64,000 nt of DNA from Paenirhodobacter hankyongi (GCF_003664585.1 NZ_RCHI01000005.1:186001-250000); one strand, 5' to 3'. Positions 47,634 to 57,012 are shown, numbered from the stretch's first letter. A program made the numbers and translations. The notes: generated from the letters alone by a model not told the origin.

Positions 47634-49586
47634 TCAGCGCACCATCACATAGGTGCCGGGGGCATCGGCGAGCGGAGCATAACCCGCCTCCTCGTTGCCC
47701 ATCGGCGGCGGTGCGCCATCCTCGATCCCCTGCGTCTCGCGCAGCCAGTCGGCCCAGGGCTGCCACCACGAGCCCGGAACCTTCGGCACGCTCGCCGCCC
47801 ATTCCTTCGGCCCGGGATGCGCCCGGCCCGGCTCGTGCGTCATCATCCGGTATTTCGCCCGCGGGCTGCCCGGAGGAGCGACGATGCCGGTGTTGTGCCC
47901 GCCCGAGACCAGCGCAAAGGTCACGTCGCCGTGCATCAGGTAGGTCAGCTTGAACACCGAGTTCCAAGGCGCGATGTGGTCATGCTCGGTCGCCACGGCG
48001 AAGACCGGCGCCTTGATGTCCTGCAAGAAGATGTGCCCGCCGCCCGATTCCATCCGGCCATCGGCCAGATCGTTGTTCAGGAACAGCTTGCGCAGGTATT
48101 CCGAATGCATCTTGTAGGGCATCCGGGTGGCGTCCTTCGACCAGGCGCCCAGCGACGAGGCCGTCTCGCGCTCGCCCATCATGTATTCGCGCACCATGTG
48201 CGACCACACGAGGTCTTGCGACTTCAGCATCGAGAAGGTGCCGGCCATCGCTTCCTTGTCGAGATAGCCCTCCTCCCACATCATGTCCTCGAGAAGCGCG
48301 AGCTGGTCCTCGCTGGTGAACAGGCTCAGCTCGCCCGCCTCGGTGAAGTCGACCTGCGCCGCCAGCATCGTCAGCGTCGCCAGCCGCTCGTCGCCGTCGC
48401 GCGCCATCGTCGCCGCGGTGACCGACAGCAGCGTGCCGCCAAGGCAATAGCCGAGGCCATGCACCTTGTCCGAGCCGGTGATCGCCGTCACCGCGTCGAT
48501 CGCCGCCATCACGCCCAGCTTGCGGTAATCGTCGAAGCCGAGATCGCGGTCCTCCTCGTCGGGGTTCTTCCAGCTGATGCAGAAGACGGTGAAGCCCTGG
48601 CCCACCAGCCAGTTGATCAGCGATTCCTGCTTCGTCAGGTCGAGGATGTAATACTTCATGATCCAGGCCGGCACGATCAGCAGCGGCACCGGATGCGTGA
48701 CCTCGGTCGTCGGCGAGTATTGCAAAAGCTCGATCAGCCGGTTGCGGAACACCACCTTGCCCGGCGTCGCCGCGACCTCGCGCCCCGGCACGAAGACATC
48801 GGCCATCTCTTCCTGACCGGTCGCCTTCTTCACCAGATCCTCGGCGAAATACTGCGCGCCGCGCACCAGGTTACGCCCGCCCTCCTCGATCGTGCGCGCG
48901 ATCAGCTGCGGGTTGGTGGCGAGGAAGTTCGACGGGGCGAACATGTCGAGCATCTGCCGGCCATAGAATTCGACCAGCTTCTCGTGCTTCTTCTCGACGC
49001 CGGGAACGTCGGTCGTGGCTTTCGCCCACCATTGCTGGGCGAGCAGGAAGCTTTGCGACCAGTAGGAGAAGGGCAGCTTCGACCATTCCGGGCCGGCAAA
49101 GCGGCGGTCCTGCTTCAGCGGCTCGACACAGGGGGTGCCGTCATTCGCGACGCCGCCCATCTGGCACATCACCTCGGCGGCCAGACGCTGTGCCTTGCGC
49201 GCCGATTTCCAGGCAAGCTCGGCCTGCTTGCCGGGGCTGATCGCCAGATGCGAGGCCCAGTCGGCCCAGGCGAGCGACAGCGCGAGCGGCGACAACCCGC
49301 CCTCGGCCTTGCCCATCAGCGCGTGCACGTAATGATCGAGCTTGCGGAAGGATTCCTCGGCTGCGCGCTTCTCGGGCGTATCGCCCGCGATCCCGCTGCT
49401 CGTCACCACGGGAACCGGGAGCTGCGCCATCGGCGCCTCGACCGGGGTGGCGGGCTTTGCCGCCTTGGTCCTCGACCGCGGGGCGGGCTTCGCCGCCGGC
49501 GTTTCATCCGCGGTCAGAATCTCGTCCGACACCTGGGCGTCGGATTTGACGCGCTGGCCGCGCGTCTTGCGGAGGGTAGTGGTCAT
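47634..49586 (-). CDS. phaC: Class I poly(3-hydroxyalkanoate) synthase
   Basis: A 650-residue synthase that polymerises hydroxyacyl-CoA into PHA granules. The lipase-like box GYCLGG places the catalytic Cys at residue 381; Asp536 (EHDHIAPW) and His564 (SGGHNTG) complete the triad. An N-terminal extension of about 75 residues rich in Lys, Ala and Pro precedes the conserved PhaC region. The phasin gene lies 50 bases upstream on the same strand, so the order is phasin then synthase. Confidence 0.95.
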   Translation of the reverse strand: MTTTLRKTRGQRVKSDAQVSDEILTADETPAAKPAPRSRTKAAKPATPVEAPMAQLPVPVVTSSGIAGDTPEKRAAEESFRKLDHYVHALMGKAEGGLSPLALSLAWADWASHLAISPGKQAELAWKSARKAQRLAAEVMCQMGGVANDGTPCVEPLKQDRRFAGPEWSKLPFSYWSQSFLLAQQWWAKATTDVPGVEKKHEKLVEFYGRQMLDMFAPSNFLATNPQLIARTIEEGGRNLVRGAQYFAEDLVKKATGQEEMADVFVPGREVAATPGKVVFRNRLIELLQYSPTTEVTHPVPLLIVPAWIMKYYILDLTKQESLINWLVGQGFTVFCISWKNPDEEDRDLGFDDYRKLGVMAAIDAVTAITGSDKVHGLGYCLGGTLLSVTAATMARDGDERLATLTMLAAQVDFTEAGELSLFTSEDQLALLEDMMWEEGYLDKEAMAGTFSMLKSQDLVWSHMVREYMMGERETASSLGAWSKDATRMPYKMHSEYLRKLFLNNDLADGRMESGGGHIFLQDIKAPVFAVATEHDHIAPWNSVFKLTYLMHGDVTFALVSGGHNTGIVAPPGSPRAKYRMMTHEPGRAHPGPKEWAASVPKVPGSWWQPWADWLRETQGIEDGAPPPMGNEEAGYAPLADAPGTYVMVR

Positions 49587-49636
49587 CGCGTTTCCTTATG
49601 TCTCGGGGCGGGCAGCGCCCGCCCGTTGCGTCCGTC

Positions 49637-50017
49637 TCAGTCCTTGGTCTTGCCTCCGGCAGCCGACACCATCGCCGCGCCCTCCTCCGTCGCGGTGCGG
49701 ATCGCCTGCTCGGCAATTTCGGTGGCCGATGCGGCCAGCTTGTTCGTCTCGACCGAATAATCGGTCAGCATCTTCTGCCAGAAGCCCTGCCACATCGCCA
49801 TGGCTTCGGCGGGGGAGCCGGCATCGGCCAGTTCGTCGAGCATCTCGCGGTCGCGCTCGAAGCGGGCCTTGAGAAACTCCAGCATCTCGATGTTGTGCTT
49901 CAGCATCGACTCGGCCATCCGAGCCTGCGGCTTCATGAACATCGTCCAGGTGTCGGCCGACGGCGCCTTCAGCATGGAGGTGAAGGTGGTCGTCGAGGTG
50001 GTCGTCTTCGGTGGCAT
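49637..50017 (-). CDS. phaP: Phasin (PHA granule-associated protein)
   Basis: A 126-residue amphipathic helical protein: MLKHNIEMLEFLKARFERDR, AEAMAMWQGFWQKMLTDYSV, AASATEIAEQAIRTATEEG. This is the phasin pattern, and adjacency to phaC supports a granule-surface role controlling granule size and number. AAGGAGGA precedes ATG 50017. In Rhodobacter and Paracoccus the usual order is phaC then phaP; here phasin comes first. Confidence 0.88.
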   Translation of the reverse strand: MPPKTTTSTTTFTSMLKAPSADTWTMFMKPQARMAESMLKHNIEMLEFLKARFERDREMLDELADAGSPAEAMAMWQGFWQKMLTDYSVETNKLAASATEIAEQAIRTATEEGAAMVSAAGGKTKD

Positions 50018-50069
50018 GACTGTCCTCCTTCAGGTTAGCCAATGCACGAACTCTAGCACGATTTCGCAG

Positions 50070-50100
50070 GTGCAGAATTGATCTGTGACAATCTCTGCAC
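50070..50100. promoter_or_regulatory. TGC-rich inverted repeat upstream of the phasin gene
   Basis: GTGCAG (50070-50075) and CTGCAC (50095-50100) form an inverted repeat in the divergent phasin/nirB region, with further TGC/GCA steps nearby. PhaR repressors of Paracoccus and Rhodobacter bind TGC-rich sites before phasin genes. The enclosed TTGAT-CTGT-GACAA (50078-50091) also has one perfect FNR half. Either reading is inference. The rest of the 490-base gap holds the nirB leader hairpins. Confidence 0.35.
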
Positions 50101-50343
50101 TTGCGGACGCCGCGGCACCCTTTGCCTGCCTGTCCCGCAGGCAAAGTGATTCGCGCGTCGCAACCGTTCATCGCCATTTCATGCCTGCATATTTTATCAG
50201 CAGGTTGACGATTCAATGCCGAAGCGGAAAACATTTTTCTGCCCGGCGCCCGGCCGCTGTCGCCGAACCCGGCATCGCGCTTGTTCCGTGACATGTCTCT
50301 GTCATAGCTGATGTATCGACGGGTGCCTCGGGCTCCCGCCCCT

Positions 50344-50401
50344 GCCGCAATGGCGCGGCGTTCTCGATCTTCGCCCGCAAGGGCTGCAGCAACGGGGCTG
50401 C
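50344..50401 (+). promoter_or_regulatory. Dual hexaloop (ANTAR/NasT-type) antitermination leader of nirBD
   Basis: Two hairpins in the nirB leader: GCCGC-AATGGC-GCGGC (50344-50359) and GCAGC-AACGGG-GCTGC (50386-50401). Both have perfect 5-base stems and six-base loops with A at position 1 and G at position 4, the hallmark of ANTAR-protein RNA targets. GGGGCTG of the second hairpin (50394-50400) is fully complementary to CAGCCCC (50464-50470), giving an alternative fold. NasT is the ANTAR regulator of assimilatory nitrite reductase in related bacteria. Confidence 0.6.
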
Positions 50402-50507
50402 GACTTCGATTCGGAACCTTTCCGGTCGTGGGAGCGCCGTTGCCGTCTCGCGCTTCCCGATCTCAGCCCCGGGTCCGGCCCTGCCGGCCCTCCGCCAGGA
50501 GACCGCC

Positions 50508-52958
50508 ATGCGCGATATCAGGAAAAAACTCGTCATCATCGGCAACGGCATGGCGCCGGGGCGGATGCTCGAACATCTGTTCGAGCTGACCACGGCCTAC
50601 GAGGTCACCATCTTCAACGCCGAGCCGCGGGTGAATTACGACCGCATCATGCTCAGCCCCGTGCTTTCGGGCGAGAAGAGCTATGCCGACATCATCATCC
50701 ACGGCGACGGCTTCTATGCCGAGCACGGCATCACGCTCCACAAGGGCGAACGCGTCGTCTCGATCGATCGGGCGCGTCGCGCGGTGATCTCGGACAAGGG
50801 CACGGTCGCGGCCTATGACAAGCTCGTCATCGCCACCGGCTCGGCGCCTGTCATCATCCCGGTGCCGGGGCACGATCTGCCGGGCGTCGTCGCCTATCGC
50901 GACCTCGACGACACCGCGGCGATGATCGCCGCGGCCGAAACGGGTGGGCGCGCGGTGGTGATCGGCGGCGGGCTTCTGGGCCTCGAAGCGGCGGCGGGGC
51001 TGCGGGCGCGTGGCATGGAGGTCACCGTGCTGCACCTGATGCCCTCGCTGATGGAGCGTCAGCTCGACCCCGCGGCGGGCTATTTGCTGCAGCGCGAGCT
51101 CGAGGGCCGCGGCATCGCGGTGCGCTGCGCCGCCAACACCAGGGCCATCCTCGGCGCCGACCGGGTCGAGGGCGTCGAGCTCGCCGACGGCACGGTGATC
51201 GGCGCCGATCTGGTGGTGATGGCGGTCGGCATCCGGCCGAACACCCAGATCGCCCGCGACGCGGGGCTGGCCGTCAACCGCGGCATCGTCACCGACGCGC
51301 AGATGCGCAGCGACGACCCCGACATCTTCGCGCTTGGCGAATGTGCCGAGGTCGGCGGCATGGTCTATGGCCTCGTCGCGCCGCTCTACGACATGGCGCG
51401 GATCGCCGCCCATGCGCTGGCTGGCGCCGAGGTCGAGGGCTTCCGCCATCAGGAGACGCCGACCAAGCTGAAGGTGACCGGCGTCAGCCTCTATTCGGTG
51501 GGCGAGTTCGGCGAGGGCGAGGGCCGCGAGGACATCGTCCTGCGCGACGCCCGCCGCGGCAGCTACAAGCGGGTGATCCTGAAGGACAGCCGGGTGATCG
51601 GCGCGGTGCTCTATGGCGATGTTGCCGATGGCGGCTGGTACAACGAGATGCTGAAATCGGGCCGCGACGTCAGCGACATCCGCGACACGCTGATCTTCGG
51701 CGAGCGGCATCAGGGCGGCGGCAGCTTCGACCCGGTCGCGGCGGCGGCGGCGCTGCCAGACGATGCCGAGATCTGCGGTTGCAACGGCATCTGCAAGGGC
51801 ACCATCGTCCGTGCGATCACCGAAAAGGGGCTGAGCTCGCTGGCCGAGGTGCGCGCCACCACCAAGGCCTCGGCCTCCTGCGGCACCTGTGCGAACTCGG
51901 TCGAGAACGTCATCCGGGCGGTGCTCGGCGATGCCTATGCGCAACAGGCCGAGGGCATCTGCGCCTGCACCGATCACGGCCACGACACGATCCGCCGCGC
52001 GATCCGCGCGAAGGGGCTGAAGTCGATCCCAGCGGTGATGCAGGCGCTTGAATGGCGCACCCCCGAAGGCTGCGCGAAATGCCGCCCGGCGCTGAACTAT
52101 TACCTCATGGCCGACTGGCCGGGCGAATACGAGGACGACATGCAGTCGCGCTTCATCAACGAGCGCGTGCACGCCAACATCCAGAAGGACGGCACCTATT
52201 CGGTGGTGCCGCGGATCTGGGGCGGCGTGACCTCGGTGGCCGAGCTGCGCGCCATCGCCGATGTCGCCGAGAAATACGACGTCCCCGAGGTGAAGTTCAC
52301 CGGCGGCCAGCGCATCGACCTTCTGGGCGTGAAGAAGGAAGACCTGCTCGGCGTCTGGAAGGATCTGAACGACGCCGGCATGGTCTCGGGCGCGGCCTAT
52401 GCCAAGGGGCTGCGCACGGTGAAGACCTGCGTCGGCACCGACTGGTGCCGCTTCGGCACGCAGGATTCGACCGGGCTGGGCGTGAAGCTTGAGAAGTTTC
52501 TCTGGGGCTCGTGGACGCCGGCCAAGCTCAAGCTTGCCGTCACCGGCTGCCCGCGCAACTGCGCCGAGGCGACCTGCAAGGACATCGGGGTGATCTGCGT
52601 CGACAGCGGCTATCAGGTGGTCTACGGCGGCGCCGCGGGGCTGCACATCCAGGGCACGACGGAACTCGGCCTCGTGAAGACCGAGGAGGAGGTGATCGAG
52701 GTGATCGCCGCCCTCACCCAGTATTACCGCGAAACCGGCTTCTATCTTGAACGCGTCTACAAATGGGCGAAGCGGCTTGGCTATGACCAGGTCAAGGCGG
52801 TGGTCTTCGACGATCTCGCCGCGCGGCGCGCCCTGCACGACCGCTTCGTCTACAGCCAGCGCTTCGCGCAGATCGACCCCTGGGCCGAGCGCGTCGAGGG
52901 CAAGTATTCCCATGAATTCGCGCCGATGGCGGCGCTCAAACTGGAGGCCGCGGAATGA
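50508..52958 (+). CDS. nirB: Assimilatory nitrite reductase [NAD(P)H] large subunit
   Basis: An 816-residue enzyme reducing nitrite to ammonium with NAD(P)H. N-terminal FAD/NAD domains (IIGNGMAPGRM; VVIGGGLLGLEAAAG), a BFD-like [2Fe-2S] region (CGCNGICKG and SCGTC), and a siroheme/[4Fe-4S] domain with CVGTDWC and CPRNC ligands (CxxxxxC and CxxxC). Length is typical for NirB/NasB. The start overlaps no other gene; GGAG lies before ATG 50508. The stop overlaps nirD (ATGA). No nitrate transporter or nitrate reductase gene is adjacent. Confidence 0.96.
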   Translation: MRDIRKKLVIIGNGMAPGRMLEHLFELTTAYEVTIFNAEPRVNYDRIMLSPVLSGEKSYADIIIHGDGFYAEHGITLHKGERVVSIDRARRAVISDKGTVAAYDKLVIATGSAPVIIPVPGHDLPGVVAYRDLDDTAAMIAAAETGGRAVVIGGGLLGLEAAAGLRARGMEVTVLHLMPSLMERQLDPAAGYLLQRELEGRGIAVRCAANTRAILGADRVEGVELADGTVIGADLVVMAVGIRPNTQIARDAGLAVNRGIVTDAQMRSDDPDIFALGECAEVGGMVYGLVAPLYDMARIAAHALAGAEVEGFRHQETPTKLKVTGVSLYSVGEFGEGEGREDIVLRDARRGSYKRVILKDSRVIGAVLYGDVADGGWYNEMLKSGRDVSDIRDTLIFGERHQGGGSFDPVAAAAALPDDAEICGCNGICKGTIVRAITEKGLSSLAEVRATTKASASCGTCANSVENVIRAVLGDAYAQQAEGICACTDHGHDTIRRAIRAKGLKSIPAVMQALEWRTPEGCAKCRPALNYYLMADWPGEYEDDMQSRFINERVHANIQKDGTYSVVPRIWGGVTSVAELRAIADVAEKYDVPEVKFTGGQRIDLLGVKKEDLLGVWKDLNDAGMVSGAAYAKGLRTVKTCVGTDWCRFGTQDSTGLGVKLEKFLWGSWTPAKLKLAVTGCPRNCAEATCKDIGVICVDSGYQVVYGGAAGLHIQGTTELGLVKTEEEVIEVIAALTQYYRETGFYLERVYKWAKRLGYDQVKAVVFDDLAARRALHDRFVYSQRFAQIDPWAERVEGKYSHEFAPMAALKLEAAE

Positions 52959-53281
52959 ACGCGCAAGCCACCCCCCTCACCTGGACCGCGATCGGCACGC
53001 TTGACGACATCCCGCGCCAGGGCGCGCGCTGCGTGCGCAACGGGCGCATGACGATCGCCGTCTTCCGCACTGCCGACGACCGCCTCTTCGCGCTCGAGGA
53101 CCGCTGCCCGCACCGCAACGGGCCGCTGAGCCAGGGCATCGTGCATGACGGCTGCGTCACCTGCCCGCTGCACAACTGGGTGATCTCGCTCGAGACCGGC
53201 GCCGCGCAGGGCGCCGACAGCGGTGCCACCGCCACCTTCCCCGTCCGTCTCGAGGGCACGACCGTGCTTCTGGGGCTCTGA
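52955..53281 (+). CDS. nirD: Nitrite reductase small subunit (Rieske-type)
   Basis: A 108-residue Rieske [2Fe-2S] protein, partner of NirB. Cluster ligands are in EDRCPHRNGPLSQG (CxH) and CVTCPLHNWVISL (CxxH), standard for NirD. It overlaps nirB by four bases, so the subunits are made together. The gene is followed by a GC-rich hairpin and a convergent gene. Confidence 0.95.
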   Translation: MNAQATPLTWTAIGTLDDIPRQGARCVRNGRMTIAVFRTADDRLFALEDRCPHRNGPLSQGIVHDGCVTCPLHNWVISLETGAAQGADSGATATFPVRLEGTTVLLGL

Positions 53282-53413
53282 GTTCAGGCTTTTCGGGGGG
53301 CCGAACGGCACGAGCTCCCGCGGATCACGGCCCCTTCCCCGGGGATCTTCGCCGTCACGAAAGACCGTCGCGCGCCCTGCCCCGAACCCCTTCCGCGCAG
53401 GCCCGACGGCCAG

Positions 53414-53441
53414 AGGCCCCGCCGGCATCCCGGCGGGGCCT
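53414..53441. terminator. GC-rich hairpin between nirD and the convergent dehydrogenase
   Basis: AGGCCCCGCCG and CGGCGGGGCCT form an 11-base stem around a short loop. No T-run on either strand. It lies 9 bases past the stop of the minus-strand gene. Confidence 0.55.
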
Positions 53442-53449
53442 GCTGTGTC

Positions 53450-54322
53450 TCAGCCCAGCTTGCGCAGCCGCGCGATCAGGCTCGAGGTGTCCCAGCGACC
53501 GCCGCCCATGGCCTGCACCTCCTTGTAGAACTGATCGACGAGCGCGGTGACCGGCAGGCTTGCCCCGGTCTCGTCGGCGGTGGCGAGGCAGATCCCCAGA
53601 TCCTTGCGCATCCAGTCGACGGCGAAACCGAAGTCGAATTTCCCCGCCTCCATCGTCTGGTAGCGGTTCGACATCTGCCAGCTGCCCGCCGCGCCCTGGC
53701 TGATCGCCTCGACCACGTCCGAGATCGGCAGCCCCGCCTTCTCGGCGAAATGCAGCGCCTCGGAGAGGCCCTGCACGAGGCCCGCGATGGCGATCTGGTT
53801 GCACATCTTGGTCAGCTGCCCGGCCCCCGTCTCGCCCATCCGCCGGCAGGCCTTGGCATAGGCCGCGATCACCGGCTCGGCCGCGGCATAATCGGCCTCG
53901 GAGCCGCCGCACATCACCGTCAGCACGCCGTTCTCGGCGCCCGCCTGCCCGCCCGAGACCGGCGCATCGACAAAGCCAAGGCCCATCGGTGCGGCCAGCG
54001 CCGAGAGTTCGCGCGTGACCTTGGCCGAGACCGTGGTGTGATCGACGAAGATCGCATCCTGGCCCATGCCCGCAAAGGCGCCCTCGTCGCCCAGACAGAC
54101 GGCGCGCAGATCGTCGTCATTGCCGACGCAGGCCATGACGAAATCGGCGCCCTCGGCGGCGGCGGCCGGCGTGGGGGCGGCTCGCCCGCCATGGCGCGCG
54201 ACCCAGGCCTCGGCCTTGGCCGGGGTGCGGTTGTAGACCGTCACCTCGTGTCCTTTCGCGGCCAGATGCCCCGCCATCGGAAAGCCCATCACCCCGAGCC
54301 CCAGAAATGCCACCTTCGCCAT
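53450..54322 (-). CDS. Beta-hydroxyacid dehydrogenase (3-hydroxyisobutyrate dehydrogenase family)
   Basis: A 290-residue NAD(P)-dependent oxidoreductase. FLGLGVMGFPMAGHLAAKG near residues 5-23 is the dinucleotide-binding signature, DAPVSGGQAGAENG is the substrate-binding motif, and GAGQLTKMCNQI holds the catalytic Lys. Family members include 3-hydroxyisobutyrate dehydrogenase, tartronate semialdehyde reductase and 6-phosphogluconate dehydrogenase-like enzymes; the exact substrate is not determined, and neighbours do not help. Start ATG 54322 (MAKVAFLGLG) with GGGAG upstream. Confidence 0.86.
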   Translation of the reverse strand: MAKVAFLGLGVMGFPMAGHLAAKGHEVTVYNRTPAKAEAWVARHGGRAAPTPAAAAEGADFVMACVGNDDDLRAVCLGDEGAFAGMGQDAIFVDHTTVSAKVTRELSALAAPMGLGFVDAPVSGGQAGAENGVLTVMCGGSEADYAAAEPVIAAYAKACRRMGETGAGQLTKMCNQIAIAGLVQGLSEALHFAEKAGLPISDVVEAISQGAAGSWQMSNRYQTMEAGKFDFGFAVDWMRKDLGICLATADETGASLPVTALVDQFYKEVQAMGGGRWDTSSLIARLRKLG

Positions 54323-54440
54323 GGGTCTGCTCCCGCTTTCTTGCGCGAAACGCGCGTTGATCATTGGTCCTGCCTGACTTAGTAACCTCTCGTCCCGCCC
54401 CGTCAACCGACGCCCCCTCCCTCAGCCGCCGAGCCTGCCG

Positions 54441-56909
54441 ATGTTCACCCTGTTTCGCTGGATGGTCCGCCTTGTCACGCTGGCGCTCGTGGCGCTGGTT
54501 CTGGTGGGGCTCGGGGCGTGGTATTTCGCCTCGCGCTCGCTGCCCGATTACAACGCGACCTACAGCGTCGCGGGCATCTCGGCCCCGGTCGAAATCGTGC
54601 GCTCGACCGAGGACGTGCCGCATATCTTCGGCAAGACCGATGCCGACGTGTTCTTCGCCCTCGGCCTTGCCCATGCGCAGGACCGGCTGTGGCAGATGAC
54701 CGTGCTGCGCCGCACCGTGCAGGGCCGGCTGAGCGAGGTCTTCGGGGCCGAGACGCTGAAGACCGACGAGCTGATGCGCCGTCTCGACCTTTACGGGGCG
54801 GCGGTGAAATCGGTGGCGGCGCAGGACGAAGAGACGAAGGCCGCGCTCGAGGCCTATGCGCGCGGCGTCAACGCCTGGATCGAGGAGGTGAACGAGGGGG
54901 CGCTTGGTCGCGGCGCGCCCGAGTTCTTCCTGTTCAAGGCCGATATCGCCTATTGGACGCCGGCCGATTCCATCGCCATCCTCAAGCTTCTGGCCGCCGA
55001 GACCGCAAGCCAGGTGCAGACCGAAGTGCTGCGCGCGCGCGTCTCGATGCTGGGCCAGAACTGGGTCAAGGACATCCTGCCCGACGTGCCGGGCGCAGGC
55101 ACCGCGGCGCTGCCTGATTATGCAAGCCTCTTCCCCGGGCTGACCCCCGGCGTGAAGCTCGCCGATGCCGAGGGTGCGATGTCGCCCTTCCCGCCGCGCG
55201 ACTTCGCCGGCGCCTCGAATGCCGCCGCCGCCGCGCCGCGCCGCTCGGCCGCGGGCGGTACGCTGCTGGCGAACGACCCGCACATGGCCTTCACCGCGCC
55301 GTCGTGGTGGTATCTCGCGCGCCTCGAGCTGCGCAGCGGCGGCGTCATCGGCGCCACCATCCCGGGCATTCCGCTGGTGCTGAGCGGGCGCAACCCACGG
55401 CTCGGCTGGGGCATCACCTCGGCCCATGTCGACGATCAGGACCTGCATATCGAGGAGTTGAACCCCGCCGATCCCGAGCGCTACCGCACGCCCGACGGCT
55501 GGAAGGCCTTCGACACCCGCCACGCGATCATCGAGGTCAAGGATGCCCAGCCCGTCACCATCACCCTGCGCTGGACCGACAACGGCCCGGTGCTGCCCGC
55601 GGGTCATTTCAACCTCGCCGCGATCACCCCGCCGGGCGATGTCGTCTCGCTGAACTGGACCGCACTCGACCCCGCCGACACCTCGATGAGCGCGGGGCTC
55701 GCGCTGATGCAGGCGGGCTCGGTCGAGGCGGCGGTGACGGCGGGCGAGCGCTACATCGCGCCGGCCGAGAACCTGATCCTCGCCGATGAAAAGGGCGTCG
55801 GCATGGTGACGATCGGCGCGATCCCGGCCCGCGATCCGGGCCACACCACGCAGGGCCGCATGCCCTCGCCGGGCTGGGAGACGGTGAACCGCTGGCAGGG
55901 CCGTCTGCCCTATGCCGACAACCCGCGCTTCCTGAACCCCGAGGGCGGCATCGTCATCAACACCAACAACAAGATGATCGACCGCCCCTTCCCCTACAAC
56001 GTCAGCTTCGACTGGGGCGACAGCCAGCGCGTGCTGCGCCTGACGCGGCTGATGGGCGAGCGCGAGGTGCATTCGCGCGAAAGCTTCATCTCGGCTCAGC
56101 TTGACACCGTCTCGCCCGCCGCGCGCAACCTGCTGCCGCTGGTCGGCAAGGACCTGTGGTTCACCGGCGAGGCCGCGCCCGAGGGCACGCCCGAACGGCT
56201 GCGCCAGCGCGCGCTCGAGCTGCTCGCCGCCTGGGATGGCGACATGAACGAGCACCTGCCCGAGCCGCTGATCTATGCCGCCTGGATGCGCCATCTGCAG
56301 AACCGGCTGATCCGCGACGAGCTCGGCCCGCTCGCCACGGAATTCACCCATCTCGAGCCGCTCTTCATCGAGCGCGTCTTCCGCAACACCGAGGGCGCCA
56401 GCCGCTGGTGCGACGTGATGCAATCGGCCCCGGTCGAGACCTGCACCGACATCGCGCGGATCTCGCTCGACGAGGCGCTCCTGGAGCTGAAGGCGAAATA
56501 CGGGCCCAATATCGAAAGCTGGCGCTGGGGCGACGCGCATGAGGCGCTGCACGATCACGCCGTGCTCGGCAAGACGCCGATCCTGAACTGGCTGATGAAC
56601 ATCCGGCAATCGACCTCGGGCGGCGATTTCACCCTGAACCGCGGCCTGACCTCGGGCACGGGCGCGAACCCCTTCGCCAATGTGAACGGCGCGGGCTATC
56701 GCGGCGTCTATGATTTCGCCGATCCCGACAGCTCGGTCTTCATCATCGCCACCGGCCAGTCGGGGCACCCGCTCAGCCGCCATTACGACGACCTGTCGGA
56801 GCTGTGGCGGCGCGGCGAATATATCCCGATGTCGCTCGACCCGGACCTCGCCCGCGCCGCGGCCGCCGGCATCACCCGGCTCGAACCCGCCGCACCCGAC
56901 GACAAGTAA
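54441..56909 (+). CDS. Penicillin acylase family Ntn-hydrolase
   Basis: An 822-residue secreted or membrane-anchored amidase precursor. The N-terminus has a hydrophobic anchor or signal (LVTLALVALVLVGLGAWYF, residues 11-29). The alpha-chain region ends near residue 257 and the autocatalytic nucleophile is probably Ser259 (AGASNAAAA), followed by TLLANDPHMAF, which matches the family. Members include penicillin G acylases and acyl-homoserine-lactone acylases, so amide or quorum-signal hydrolysis is possible. It is a single gene with a strong terminator. Confidence 0.88.
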   Translation: MFTLFRWMVRLVTLALVALVLVGLGAWYFASRSLPDYNATYSVAGISAPVEIVRSTEDVPHIFGKTDADVFFALGLAHAQDRLWQMTVLRRTVQGRLSEVFGAETLKTDELMRRLDLYGAAVKSVAAQDEETKAALEAYARGVNAWIEEVNEGALGRGAPEFFLFKADIAYWTPADSIAILKLLAAETASQVQTEVLRARVSMLGQNWVKDILPDVPGAGTAALPDYASLFPGLTPGVKLADAEGAMSPFPPRDFAGASNAAAAAPRRSAAGGTLLANDPHMAFTAPSWWYLARLELRSGGVIGATIPGIPLVLSGRNPRLGWGITSAHVDDQDLHIEELNPADPERYRTPDGWKAFDTRHAIIEVKDAQPVTITLRWTDNGPVLPAGHFNLAAITPPGDVVSLNWTALDPADTSMSAGLALMQAGSVEAAVTAGERYIAPAENLILADEKGVGMVTIGAIPARDPGHTTQGRMPSPGWETVNRWQGRLPYADNPRFLNPEGGIVINTNNKMIDRPFPYNVSFDWGDSQRVLRLTRLMGEREVHSRESFISAQLDTVSPAARNLLPLVGKDLWFTGEAAPEGTPERLRQRALELLAAWDGDMNEHLPEPLIYAAWMRHLQNRLIRDELGPLATEFTHLEPLFIERVFRNTEGASRWCDVMQSAPVETCTDIARISLDEALLELKAKYGPNIESWRWGDAHEALHDHAVLGKTPILNWLMNIRQSTSGGDFTLNRGLTSGTGANPFANVNGAGYRGVYDFADPDSSVFIIATGQSGHPLSRHYDDLSELWRRGEYIPMSLDPDLARAAAAGITRLEPAAPDDK

Positions 56910-56923
56910 GCCCCCGGGCAAGA

Positions 56924-56962
56924 CAAAAGCCGCGGCACAGGGATCCCGTGCCGCGGCTTTTC
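56924..56962. terminator. Bidirectional terminator after the acylase gene
   Basis: AAAAGCCGCGGCAC and GTGCCGCGGCTTTT form a 14-base stem around a nine-base loop, with T-runs on both strands. It separates the acylase gene from the convergent hflX operon. Confidence 0.9.
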
Positions 56963-56988
56963 CTTGTCCGAAGACGCCCGCCGGAGGC
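56957..56988. repeat. Degenerate intergenic repeat, copy 2
   Basis: CTTTTCCTTGTCCGAAGACG then CCCGCCGGAGGC. It matches copy 3 (61728-61759) at about 27 of 32 positions and shares its core with copy 1 at 33685. It overlaps the end of the terminator and lies next to hflX. Confidence 0.5.
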
Positions 56989-57012
56989 CCCGGCCGGAGG
57001 CGGCGCCCGCGC

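Noticed and set aside
50413-50440. GGAAC...CGTT in the nirB leader as a possible EcfG promoter
   Set aside because: The spacer is 20 bases instead of 16-17, and the ANTAR-type hairpins upstream imply transcription starts further upstream.
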